A stretch of 21,269 nucleotides of DNA from the IMG/VR virus record IMGVR_UViG_3300042988_000088, positions 1 through 21,269 of that record. One strand, 5' to 3'. The notes beneath the pieces are model-generated. The model was not told where the DNA came from. It did no database searches and worked only from the letters and a program-made list of their open reading frames with translations. Below, in pieces: positions 15,328 to 21,269 of the stretch. Source of the DNA: a virus. The position numbers and the translations under genes were made by a program. How positions within the stretch are numbered: the stretch's first letter is position 1; every line of letters starts with the position of its first letter.

Positions 15328-15449
15328 TACCACTGGCAAACCCTTCGCGCCTATAATCGGCGCCATGCGGCTGTTCCCCAACCCCCTGCGATCACGAGAC
15401 GACAGCGCTCAAGCGTATGTCGCTCTCGTTCGATCATCATGGGGGTTCT
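15328..15449 (+). promoter_or_regulatory. Possible promoter upstream of the collar fibre gene
   Basis: This 122-base gap is the longest in the window. It contains a perfect -10 hexamer TATAAT (15352-15357) bracketed by the inverted repeat GCGCC (15347-15351) / GGCGC (15359-15363). No -35 consensus lies 16-18 bases upstream. A 46-codon open frame begins at ATG 15365 and runs into the fibre gene in another frame; it is not supported as a gene. No U-tract terminator is seen. Promoter function is tentative. Confidence 0.3.
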
Positions 15450-16379
15450 ATGGCCGTCAAACTGGCAAACAATGCCGTATCCCGCCTTGCCGGGAACATC
15501 ACTAATTCCGCGACCACACTGAACCTGGTGCCTGGGGATGGCGCCAGGTTTCCCGCCATCACGGCGGCCGGTGACTGGTTCCCTGTCACACTCGTGAAGG
15601 CCGACGGCGATCTTGAGATTGTCCGATGCACAGGCCGATCTACTGACACACTGACGATCGAGCGAGGCCAGGAAGGCACGGCGACGCTGGCCTTCAGCGC
15701 GGGCGACCGGGTGGAGCTTCGCCTGACCATGGCGGCCATGAGCGAGATCATGCTGCCGCCCGGCACCGGCCCGCTGCCGTGGTCCCTTCCGACCGAGCCG
15801 ACAGGCTGGATTTTCTGCGACGGCCGCACGCTGTTGTCGGACACGCCTTACGGTGCACTGCGGGCGGCCTACATCGCGGCCGGCTTCCCGCATGGCCAGG
15901 ACGGCAGCGGCAACCCCAAGATACCCGACATGCGCGGGCGGGTGCCGGCTGGTGTGGACAACATGGGCGGCACGGCCGCGAACCGGGTCACGGCGGGCGG
16001 CTCCGGCATCGCCGGCACGACGCTCGGGGCGGCCGGTGGCGCCGAAACCCACACGCTCACCAGCGCCCAGATGCCGACGCACGCGCACGGCGTCACCGAC
16101 CCGACCCACGCCCACAGCGTCTATGACCCGGGGCACCGCCACAACCAGCGCTTCATCGAGGCGACGTCCGGCTACGGGTTGCAGAGCGGGTCCAGCTTTT
16201 TCAGCGGCCGGATTTCCGTCGCGGACACCGGGCTCAACGGCTTTGACGTGGACACGGGCTACACCGGCATCGGCATCTACGGCGCGGCCACCGGCATCTC
16301 GATCCAGAACGCCGGCTCGGGTGGGGCACACAACAACACCCAGCCGACGGTGATGATGAACTACATCGTCAAGACCTGA
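15450..16379 (+). CDS. Collar-domain tail fibre protein
   Basis: A 309-residue protein. ATG 15450 is chosen because the anchor homology begins there; the frame has an earlier ATG at 15417 giving 11 extra residues. Residues 1 to ~95 are the anchor shared with the S74 fibre (LANNAVSRLAG...GDGARFPAITAAG...TLVKADGDLEIVRCTGR...RGQEGT). Residues ~110-190 are a phage tail collar domain: PTGWIFCDGRTLLSDTPYGALRAAY, DGSGNPKIPDMRGRVPAGVDNMGG and ANRVTAGG. Next come GGAETHTLTSAQMPTHAHG, then HAHS and HRHN, three His-x-His motifs like those that bind metal in T4-type fibres. The end GGAHNNTQPTVMMNYIVKT is the standard collar-family finish. It is probably a short trimeric fibre that shares a docking site with the S74 fibre. 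Confidence 0.88.
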   Translation: MAVKLANNAVSRLAGNITNSATTLNLVPGDGARFPAITAAGDWFPVTLVKADGDLEIVRCTGRSTDTLTIERGQEGTATLAFSAGDRVELRLTMAAMSEIMLPPGTGPLPWSLPTEPTGWIFCDGRTLLSDTPYGALRAAYIAAGFPHGQDGSGNPKIPDMRGRVPAGVDNMGGTAANRVTAGGSGIAGTTLGAAGGAETHTLTSAQMPTHAHGVTDPTHAHSVYDPGHRHNQRFIEATSGYGLQSGSSFFSGRISVADTGLNGFDVDTGYTGIGIYGAATGISIQNAGSGGAHNNTQPTVMMNYIVKT

Positions 16380-16383
16380 AGCC

Positions 16384-18123
16384 ATGGCGACGCTGAAGCT
16401 GATGCAGTTCTTGGGCGAGATACCGCGCCTGTTGCCCCGTCTGCTGCCCGACACCGGGGCGCAGTTGGCCAAGAACGTCCGCCTGGACGATGGCGGCCTG
16501 ACGCCCACCAGGCGCAAGCGGGCCGTGCACACCGTCACCGGCATCGAGGGCGAGGTGAAGACCATCTACAAGCACGGCGAGACGTGGCTTGCCTGGGGCG
16601 AGGTGGTCAATGCCGTGCCGGGCCCGGTGGCACAAGACCGGCTCTACTACACGGGCGACGGTGCCCCCAAGATGCGGGTCGGCACCACGGTGTACGACCT
16701 CAAGGTGCCATCGCCGACGGCCGCACCCACGGCCAGCGTGTCGGGCGTGGGCACGGGCGACGTCATCACCCGGGTCTACGTCTACACCTTCGTCACCGAC
16801 TTCGGCGAGGAAAGCCAGGCCTGCCCGGCATCGAACGACGTGAACTGGCAAGCCGGCCAGACGGTGACGCTCTCCGGCATGCAGGCCGCACCTGCGGGGC
16901 GCGGCATCACCAAGCAGCGCATCTACCGCTCGCAGACCGGCGTGACGTCGGGCACCGACTTCTTCCTGATCGCCGAGCGCACGGCATCGAGCACCAACTT
17001 CACCGACACCGTGGCGGCCGACGACTTCGCCGAGGTGCTGCCGTCGCGTGACTGGAGCCCGCCGCCCGACACCATGCAGGGCCTGATCTCACTGCCCAAC
17101 GGCATGATGGCGGCCTTTGACGGCAAGGAACTGTTGTTCTGCGAGCCCTACCAGCCGCACGCCTGGCCGCAGAAGTACCGGCTGGCCATGGACTACCCCA
17201 TCGTGGCGCTGGCGGCCTACGGCACGGCCGTCCTGGTGACCACGGCAGGCCAGCCATACATCGTGGCCGGCGCGGCGCCCGAGAACATGCAGCAGGAGCA
17301 CATGGAGGTGAACTTCCCGTGCATCAACGCCAGGGGCATGGTCGATCTTGGGTACGGTGTGGCCTACCCATCGAAGGACGGGCTTGTCGTGGCCAGCGGC
17401 GCCACGGCGGAGATCGGCACGCAGGCGCTGATGACGCGCAACGACTGGCTCAAGACGTCGCCTGGCACTTTCGTGGCCGGCCAGTATTCCGGGCGGTACT
17501 TCGCCAGCTTTGAGTATCTGGAGGCAGACGGCACGCCAAGCCGGGGCACGTTTATCTTCGACCTGACCACCCAGACACCGTTCATGCTGCGCAACGGCGA
17601 GAAGGCCGACGCCTTCTTCTACGACATCACCGAGGCAGCGCTCTACATGCTGATCGGCCGCACGATCTACGAGTATGACCCGCTGGGCGAGATCAACGAG
17701 ATCATGTCGTGGCGGTCCAAGGAGTTCATCTTCCCGGCGATGTCCAGCTTCGGGTGCATGCTGATCGAGGCCAGCACCGTCAAGACGCCGGAGGAAGAAG
17801 CGGCCGACGCCGCCGAGCGCCAGACCATCGACGCCGCCAATGCCGTGCTGTTCGCGCAGCCGTCCATCGGCGGGGAGTTCGGGGCGCCCCTCAACGAGCG
17901 ACCCATCAACGGCGACGCCTTGCAACGCCTGGTGCCGGAGCAGTTCACGGTGGTGGAGGTCTTCGCCGACCGGCGCCTGGTGGCCACCGTGAGCACGGTG
18001 AACCAGCCCGTGCGCCTGCCATCCATTCCCCGGTACCGCAGTTGGGAGGTGGTGGTGAACGGCACGGCCAGGATCGAGCAGATCACCATGGCCACCACCA
18101 TGCGCGAACTCAACACCGTGTGA
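16384..18123 (+). CDS. Tail nozzle-like protein B, paralogue of 6277-7884
   Basis: A 579-residue protein starting five bases after the collar fibre, without a clear Shine-Dalgarno, so probably translationally coupled. The N-terminus (LMQFLGEIPRLLPRLLPDTGAQLAKNVRLDDGGLTPTRRK) has the pattern of T7 gp12-like nozzle proteins: a G..PR..P.LLP..GAQ.A.N....DG.L.P.R start. The middle LPNGMMAAFDGKELLFCEPYQPHAWPQKYRLAMDYPIVALAAYGTAVLVTTAGQPYIVAGAAPE parallels the gp12 region that tests object values. It aligns along almost its whole length with protein A but carries an extra acidic insert near residue ~465 (TPEEEAADAAERQTIDAANAVLF). Two copies in one virion region are unusual. The two may form different rings, or one may be a specialised fibre-docking or tip protein. 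Confidence 0.65.
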   Translation: MATLKLMQFLGEIPRLLPRLLPDTGAQLAKNVRLDDGGLTPTRRKRAVHTVTGIEGEVKTIYKHGETWLAWGEVVNAVPGPVAQDRLYYTGDGAPKMRVGTTVYDLKVPSPTAAPTASVSGVGTGDVITRVYVYTFVTDFGEESQACPASNDVNWQAGQTVTLSGMQAAPAGRGITKQRIYRSQTGVTSGTDFFLIAERTASSTNFTDTVAADDFAEVLPSRDWSPPPDTMQGLISLPNGMMAAFDGKELLFCEPYQPHAWPQKYRLAMDYPIVALAAYGTAVLVTTAGQPYIVAGAAPENMQQEHMEVNFPCINARGMVDLGYGVAYPSKDGLVVASGATAEIGTQALMTRNDWLKTSPGTFVAGQYSGRYFASFEYLEADGTPSRGTFIFDLTTQTPFMLRNGEKADAFFYDITEAALYMLIGRTIYEYDPLGEINEIMSWRSKEFIFPAMSSFGCMLIEASTVKTPEEEAADAAERQTIDAANAVLFAQPSIGGEFGAPLNERPINGDALQRLVPEQFTVVEVFADRRLVATVSTVNQPVRLPSIPRYRSWEVVVNGTARIEQITMATTMRELNTV

Positions 18124-18127
18124 CGCC

Positions 18128-18394
18128 ATGGACGACGCCAAGCGACAATTCGAGCGGGTCCGCGAGCAGGTGCAACTGCTGACCGGTGAACGGGGCGATG
18201 CCGACAGGAGCAAGACGGCCGTGCGCCGGGGTGAGCTTCGAGCCCTGGCCAGCCTCAAGATGCGGTCCACCCAGATCGCCGGAACGCCGACCCGGGATGA
18301 CTTCAACCGCTTGCAGGCCGACGTGGAGGCCGTCTATGCGGCCTTCGTGCTGATTTCCAACATCCTCGGGAACGCCCGCATACCACGGGTGTAG
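18128..18394 (+). CDS. Small helical phage protein, unknown function
   Basis: An 88-residue protein starting four bases after nozzle-like gene B; there is no ribosome-binding site, so coupling is likely. The sequence is almost entirely helical and charged (MDDAKRQFERVREQVQLLTGERGD, then SAVRRG-like KTAVRRGELRALASLKMRSTQIAGTPTRDDFNRLQADVEAVYAAFVLISNILGNARIP). It is consistent with a coiled coil or helical hairpin. The pattern is familiar from podovirus-like gene clusters, where it accompanies the nozzle and internal virion genes. It may be an assembly factor or minor virion protein. No catalytic motif is present. Confidence 0.6.
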   Translation: MDDAKRQFERVREQVQLLTGERGDADRSKTAVRRGELRALASLKMRSTQIAGTPTRDDFNRLQADVEAVYAAFVLISNILGNARIPRV

Positions 18395-18453
18395 GGTAGC
18401 CGCCTGGGCATGGAATCGCTACAATGGTGGCAGTTTCGCACCAGTGTAGCCAC
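18395..18453 (+). promoter_or_regulatory. Gap with -10-like box and two GTAGCC motifs before the acetyltransferase
   Basis: The gap holds GTAGCC at 18396-18401 and 18446-18451, and TACAAT (18420-18425), a five-of-six match to the -10 consensus without a recognisable -35. The second GTAGCC lies within GTAGCCACATG, which includes the proposed start codon, as at 11470-11481. No Shine-Dalgarno is present. An internal promoter for the ejection gene cluster is possible. Confidence 0.2.
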
Positions 18454-18885
18454 ATGACCGCAAGGCTGATCTACGGCGATGAAGGCCGGCTCTTGCCCTG
18501 GGCGCAGGAGCGCATCGGCGTGTCTTTCCGTGCCGACGCCTACACGATCGGCCTGGAACGCAGCGGCCGGATCGCGGCGGTGGTGGTCTACGACACCTTC
18601 AGCGAGGCCGATTGTTGCATGCACATCGCCAGCGACGGCACCCGGGCATGGATGACCAAGGCCTTGTTGCTGGCGGCCTTCGCCTACCCATTCGTCCAAC
18701 TCGGCCTGCGGCGCGTCACGGGGGTGGTGGCGGCAAGAAACCACGAGGCCCTGGCCTTCGATGAGCACCTCGGTTTCCGGCGCGAGGGCCTTCACCCGCA
18801 CGGGCTCCGCGACGATGACCTCATCACGCTCGGCATGCTGAGACAGGATTGCCGGTTTATTCCAGAGGAATACAGACATGGGTAA
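18454..18885 (+). CDS. GNAT-family N-acetyltransferase
   Basis: A 143-residue protein. ATG 18454 matches where family members begin (MTARLIYGDEGRLLPWAQERIG); ATG 18424 would add ten unrelated residues. The second half carries the GNAT acetyl-CoA fold signature: PFVQLGLRRVTGVVAARNHEALAFDEHLGFRREG (from about residue 78), followed by the last strand ..DDDLITLGMLRQDCRFI. Similar GNATs recur in the late regions of phages. They could acetylate a virion protein, a host protein or a small molecule, and the substrate cannot be read from sequence. Its 3' end overlaps the start of the next gene by eight bases, tying it to the ejection protein gene. Confidence 0.82.
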   Translation: MTARLIYGDEGRLLPWAQERIGVSFRADAYTIGLERSGRIAAVVVYDTFSEADCCMHIASDGTRAWMTKALLLAAFAYPFVQLGLRRVTGVVAARNHEALAFDEHLGFRREGLHPHGLRDDDLITLGMLRQDCRFIPEEYRHG

Positions 18886-19708
18886 GAGCAGTTCTTCCGC
18901 ACCGGCACCCGATCCGAACATCGGCGCCGCCGCCCTCAAGAACGCGCAGCTTGGCGAGGAATGGCTGAAGTTCGCCCGCGATCAGTTCGACGTCGGCAAC
19001 GTCCGCCAGGAGGAGCTGGATGAACTGACGCAGCGCGTCATCGAGCAGCAGATGGACACCCAGGACGAGACAAGCGCCTGGGCCCGCGAGGATCGACAGC
19101 GCACCAAGACTGTCTTCCAGCCGCTGCAAGACGAGTTCATCCAGGAGGCTCGCACCTACGCCAGCCCGGCGAAGCAGGAGCAGGCAGCCGCCGAGGCCGC
19201 CGCCGATGTCACGCAGGCGCTGACCACTCAGAGCCAGATCAACAAGCGCAACATGGCCCGCATGGGGATCAACCCCAACTCGGGCCGGTATCAGGAAACG
19301 CAGCGCCTGGACGACTTGAGCACCGCCTTGGCAGTGGCTGGCGCCAAGAATTCGACCCGCCAGCAGGTGCGCGACAAGGGCCTGATGCTCAAGGCTGACG
19401 CCATCAACGTGGGCTCGGGCCTGCCGTCATCCACCGCCGCCGCCTACGGGATCGGCCTCAATGCCGGCAACTCCGCCACAGGCAACGCGACGCAGGCCAA
19501 CGGCAACTGGCGGGCGAACACGGGCATCGTCGGGCAGGGCTTCGGCGGCGCTATGCAGGGCTACGCCAACCAGGGCAACATCCTCAACAACCTGTACGGC
19601 AACCAGGTGCAGGCATGGCAGGCCCAGCAGCAGGCCAACGCCACCAGCGCGGCCGGCATCGGCAGCATGGTGGGCACTATCGCGGGCGCCGGGATCACGG
19701 TGTTCTGA
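18878..19708 (+). CDS. Internal virion / ejection-type protein
   Basis: A 276-residue protein with AGAGGAA (18864-18870) seven bases before the ATG. The N-terminus (MGKSSSSAPAPDPNIGAAALKNAQLGEEWLKFARDQFDVGN) is a recurrent start among podovirus internal proteins. A long helical body follows (RQEELDELTQRVIEQQMDTQDETSAWAREDRQRT, then AAAEAAADVTQALTTQSQINKRNMARMGINPNSGRY). The C-terminal third is Gly/Asn/Gln/Ala-rich and ends in a small-residue hydrophobic segment (AAGIGSMVGTIAGAGITVF) suited to membrane insertion. Such proteins are packed in the head and ejected into the cell envelope to form the DNA conduit (T7 gp14-16-like role). This is inferred from character and position; no enzymatic motif is visible. 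Confidence 0.65.
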   Translation: MGKSSSSAPAPDPNIGAAALKNAQLGEEWLKFARDQFDVGNVRQEELDELTQRVIEQQMDTQDETSAWAREDRQRTKTVFQPLQDEFIQEARTYASPAKQEQAAAEAAADVTQALTTQSQINKRNMARMGINPNSGRYQETQRLDDLSTALAVAGAKNSTRQQVRDKGLMLKADAINVGSGLPSSTAAAYGIGLNAGNSATGNATQANGNWRANTGIVGQGFGGAMQGYANQGNILNNLYGNQVQAWQAQQQANATSAAGIGSMVGTIAGAGITVF

Positions 19709-19709
19709 C

Positions 19710-20435
19710 ATGCAGGACACCATCAGCCGCCACCAGCGCATCGCCCTCCAACTGTCGGGCGGCCGCGACTCGCTCGCCTGCCTGTACCTGATGCGGCCCT
19801 ATTGGGACCGCCTGACGGTTTACTGGTGCAACACGGGCGACCCGTTCCCCGAGACGGTGGCGCTGATGGAGCGCATCCGCGCCGAGGTGCCGCGCTTCGT
19901 CGAGATCGCCGGCCGTCAGCCGCAGGTGGTGGCGGAGTTCGGCATCCCGACCGACATCCTGCCGGCCAGCCACACGCCCATGGGCATCGCCGGATCGGGC
20001 AATGGCGCCGCGCCGATGCAGGACCGCTACTCGTGCTGCCTGCGATCCTTCATGCTGCCCATGCACGAGCGCATGGTGGCCGACGGCATCACGCTCATCG
20101 TGCGCGGCCAGAAGAACGCCGACCGCCTGAAGGGCCCGCTGCGCTCCGGCCAGGTGGACGGCGGCATCGAATACCTGTTCCCGATCGAGGGCTGGACCGA
20201 CCGGCAGGTGATGGACTTCCTGCGCGAGCAGGGCGTAAAGCCACCGCGCTTCTACGAGGTTCTGCCGGCCGCACCCGACTGCATGACGTGCTCGGCCTGG
20301 TGGGAAGAAGGTTTCTCCCGGTACCTGAAGCGCTACCACCACCCGCAGTACCAGGAGGTCCAGCGCCGGCTGGACGTCATCCGCGAGGCCGTTGGCCAGC
20401 ACATCGCGCATTTCAACGACGAGGTGAACACATGA
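19710..20435 (+). CDS. PAPS-reductase-like PP-loop protein with CC...CxxC iron-sulphur motif
   Basis: A 241-residue protein; ATG 19710 follows the previous stop by one base. The PP-loop nucleotide-binding motif SGGRDS is at residues 16-21, followed by VYWCNTGDPFPET. Cys109-Cys110 (YSCCLRSFMLPMH), RGQKNADR, FPIEGWTDRQVMDFLREQG and Cys191-x-x-Cys194 (DCMTCSAWW) follow the order found in assimilatory APS/PAPS reductases. The CC...CxxC set is the [4Fe-4S] ligand set of the APS-type enzymes. The catalytic C-terminal ECG(L/I)H is absent, so normal sulphonucleotide reduction is unlikely. Related phage proteins have no settled function; a thiolation or other nucleotide-activating reaction is conceivable. 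It is inserted between two ejection-type genes with ATGA overlap downstream. Confidence 0.82.
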   Translation: MQDTISRHQRIALQLSGGRDSLACLYLMRPYWDRLTVYWCNTGDPFPETVALMERIRAEVPRFVEIAGRQPQVVAEFGIPTDILPASHTPMGIAGSGNGAAPMQDRYSCCLRSFMLPMHERMVADGITLIVRGQKNADRLKGPLRSGQVDGGIEYLFPIEGWTDRQVMDFLREQGVKPPRFYEVLPAAPDCMTCSAWWEEGFSRYLKRYHHPQYQEVQRRLDVIREAVGQHIAHFNDEVNT

Positions 20436-21269
20436 ATTGGGGCGGTTTCGCGGGTGGTTTCTCGCAGGGCTTCAGCAACGGCGTCAGCATGGGCAAGACC
20501 CTGAGCGATGCCATCAAGCAAAAGAAGATCGAAGACGTGCGGGCCAAGGGCATCGAGGAAGCCCGGGGCATGCAGGAGGCCGCTGTCGCCGGCATGGTCA
20601 AGGAAAACGGCATCGAGCCGCAGAAGACGACGACGCCGGCCGATGCCAGCGTGGCGACCGTCACGCCCGACACCCGCGATGTCGCGCCGGCCAATCAGGT
20701 GGCCACGGTGGACGTCAACCCGGGCCAGCCGACCGGCGTGCCCGCGATCGCCGCGCAGACCGGCGTGACCCCGGCCAAGCGCTTCACGGTGGGCGACCAG
20801 GGTTTCGACACCCGCGAGCAGGCGATGGAAGCCGCCCGCAAGAAAGCGCCGTCGGTCATGGACTTCATGGGCAAGACGCTCGTGCCGCGCATGCAGGAGG
20901 TCTACATGGCGCAGGGCGACGTCGAGAAGGCCGAGGCCTGGGGCCAGTGGGCCGAGCAGCGCCAGAGCAAGAAGGCAATGGCCGAATGGGCGGGCGCCTG
21001 GCGTGCCGCCAGCATGGGCAACATCGAGAAGGCCGCCGATCACGTCTTCAACCTCTACAAGACCTACGACGACGGCATCACGCCCCTGTCGAAGGAAATC
21101 GTGAAGGACAAGGACGGCAACATCACGGGCTTCAACGTGCGCCTGAAGACCGACTCCACGGGCGAGGAACGCACGCAGTTCATCGACCGCTCTGCGCTGA
21201 CCGAGATGGGCCTGTCTGCGCTGTCGCCGCCGCAGATGTTTGAGCAGGCCTACCGGCGCCAGGCCGAGG
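20432..21269 (+). CDS. Second internal virion / ejection-type protein (3' partial)
   Basis: ATG 20432 overlaps the preceding stop (ATGA). The frame stays open to the end of the window (279 complete codons), so the C-terminus is missing. The start (MNWGGFAGGFSQGFSNGVSMGKTLSDAIKQKK) is Gly/Ser-rich with GxxxG spacing, then helical with basic and acidic stretches. A Thr/Pro/Val-rich linker lies at about residues 70-115 (TTTPADASVATVTPDTRDVAPANQ...). Helical domains follow with EKAEAWGQWAEQRQSKKAMAEWAGAWRAASMGNIEKAADHVFNLYKTYDDG and a beta strand pair (ITGFNVRLKTDSTGEERTQFIDRSAL). The overall pattern is that of large podovirus internal proteins that leave the head with the DNA. The assignment is inference. 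Confidence 0.6.
   Translation, partial: MNWGGFAGGFSQGFSNGVSMGKTLSDAIKQKKIEDVRAKGIEEARGMQEAAVAGMVKENGIEPQKTTTPADASVATVTPDTRDVAPANQVATVDVNPGQPTGVPAIAAQTGVTPAKRFTVGDQGFDTREQAMEAARKKAPSVMDFMGKTLVPRMQEVYMAQGDVEKAEAWGQWAEQRQSKKAMAEWAGAWRAASMGNIEKAADHVFNLYKTYDDGITPLSKEIVKDKDGNITGFNVRLKTDSTGEERTQFIDRSALTEMGLSALSPPQMFEQAYRRQAE

Noticed and set aside
15334-15349. Possible sigma54-type element (TGGCA, then GC ten bases after GG)
   Set aside because: Only the minimal GG-N10-GC and part of TGGCA match; the -12 half reads TTCGC rather than TTGC. Expected by chance in GC-rich DNA.
15365-15505. 46-codon frame starting 8 bases after TATAAT
   Set aside because: No Shine-Dalgarno is present, it overlaps the collar fibre in another frame, and the product (MRLFPNPLRSRDDSAQ...) shows no recognisable pattern.

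Overview
This window is one continuous late (morphogenesis) region of a tailed bacteriophage or prophage. All 25 supported genes lie on the + strand. Most are packed tightly, with ATGA/TGATG stop-start overlaps or gaps of a few bases, so they probably form one or a few long late transcripts. The DNA is GC-rich with strong third-position G/C bias, which suggests a high-GC proteobacterial host. Burkholderiales would fit the protein types, but this is inferred from composition and recall, not shown. The virion looks podovirus-like: there are no recognisable tape-measure, sheath or tail-terminator genes. Instead there are short-tail components: adaptor/neck proteins, two proteins resembling the T7 gp12 nozzle, and two ejection-type internal proteins. 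No integrase, tRNA, CRISPR array or insertion sequence is visible.

Layout. 1-1034: the C-terminal end of a probable scaffolding protein, then two accessory genes. One is a two-domain protein ending in a DUF2829/Tad2-like (anti-Thoeris) domain; the other is a small CsrA-like protein. 1035-1130: a leader that can fold over the ribosome-binding site of the capsid gene. 1131-5078: N4-gp56-type major capsid protein, probable decoration protein, a head protein with a dockerin/EF-hand-like calcium loop, two adaptor/neck proteins and a Gp80-like structural protein. 5081-7884: a protein built of about ten 20-residue repeats, a small fibre-tail adaptor, and nozzle-like protein A.

7881-16379 is the host-recognition cassette. 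It holds a 989-residue fibre with a lambda gpJ-type DUF1983 module and coiled-coil repeats, a DUF4376 assembly protein, a 986-residue fibre ending in a self-cleaving S74 chaperone, three small proteins, and a collar-domain fibre with three His-x-His motifs. The S74 fibre and the collar fibre share a homologous N-terminal anchor. The shaft of the S74 fibre is a distinctly lower-GC insert.

16384-21269: nozzle-like protein B (a paralogue of A), a small coiled-coil protein, a GNAT acetyltransferase, an ejection-type protein, a PAPS-reductase-like enzyme that has the Fe-S cysteine set but not the catalytic ECGxH tail, and the start of a second ejection-type protein cut by the window end.

The most interesting aspect is the set of four non-structural genes inserted in the morphogenesis block (Tad2-like, CsrA-like, GNAT, PAPS-reductase-like). 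Also notable are the possible CsrA-style leader of the capsid gene, the duplicated nozzle gene, and a recurrent GTAGCC motif in the intergenic gaps.
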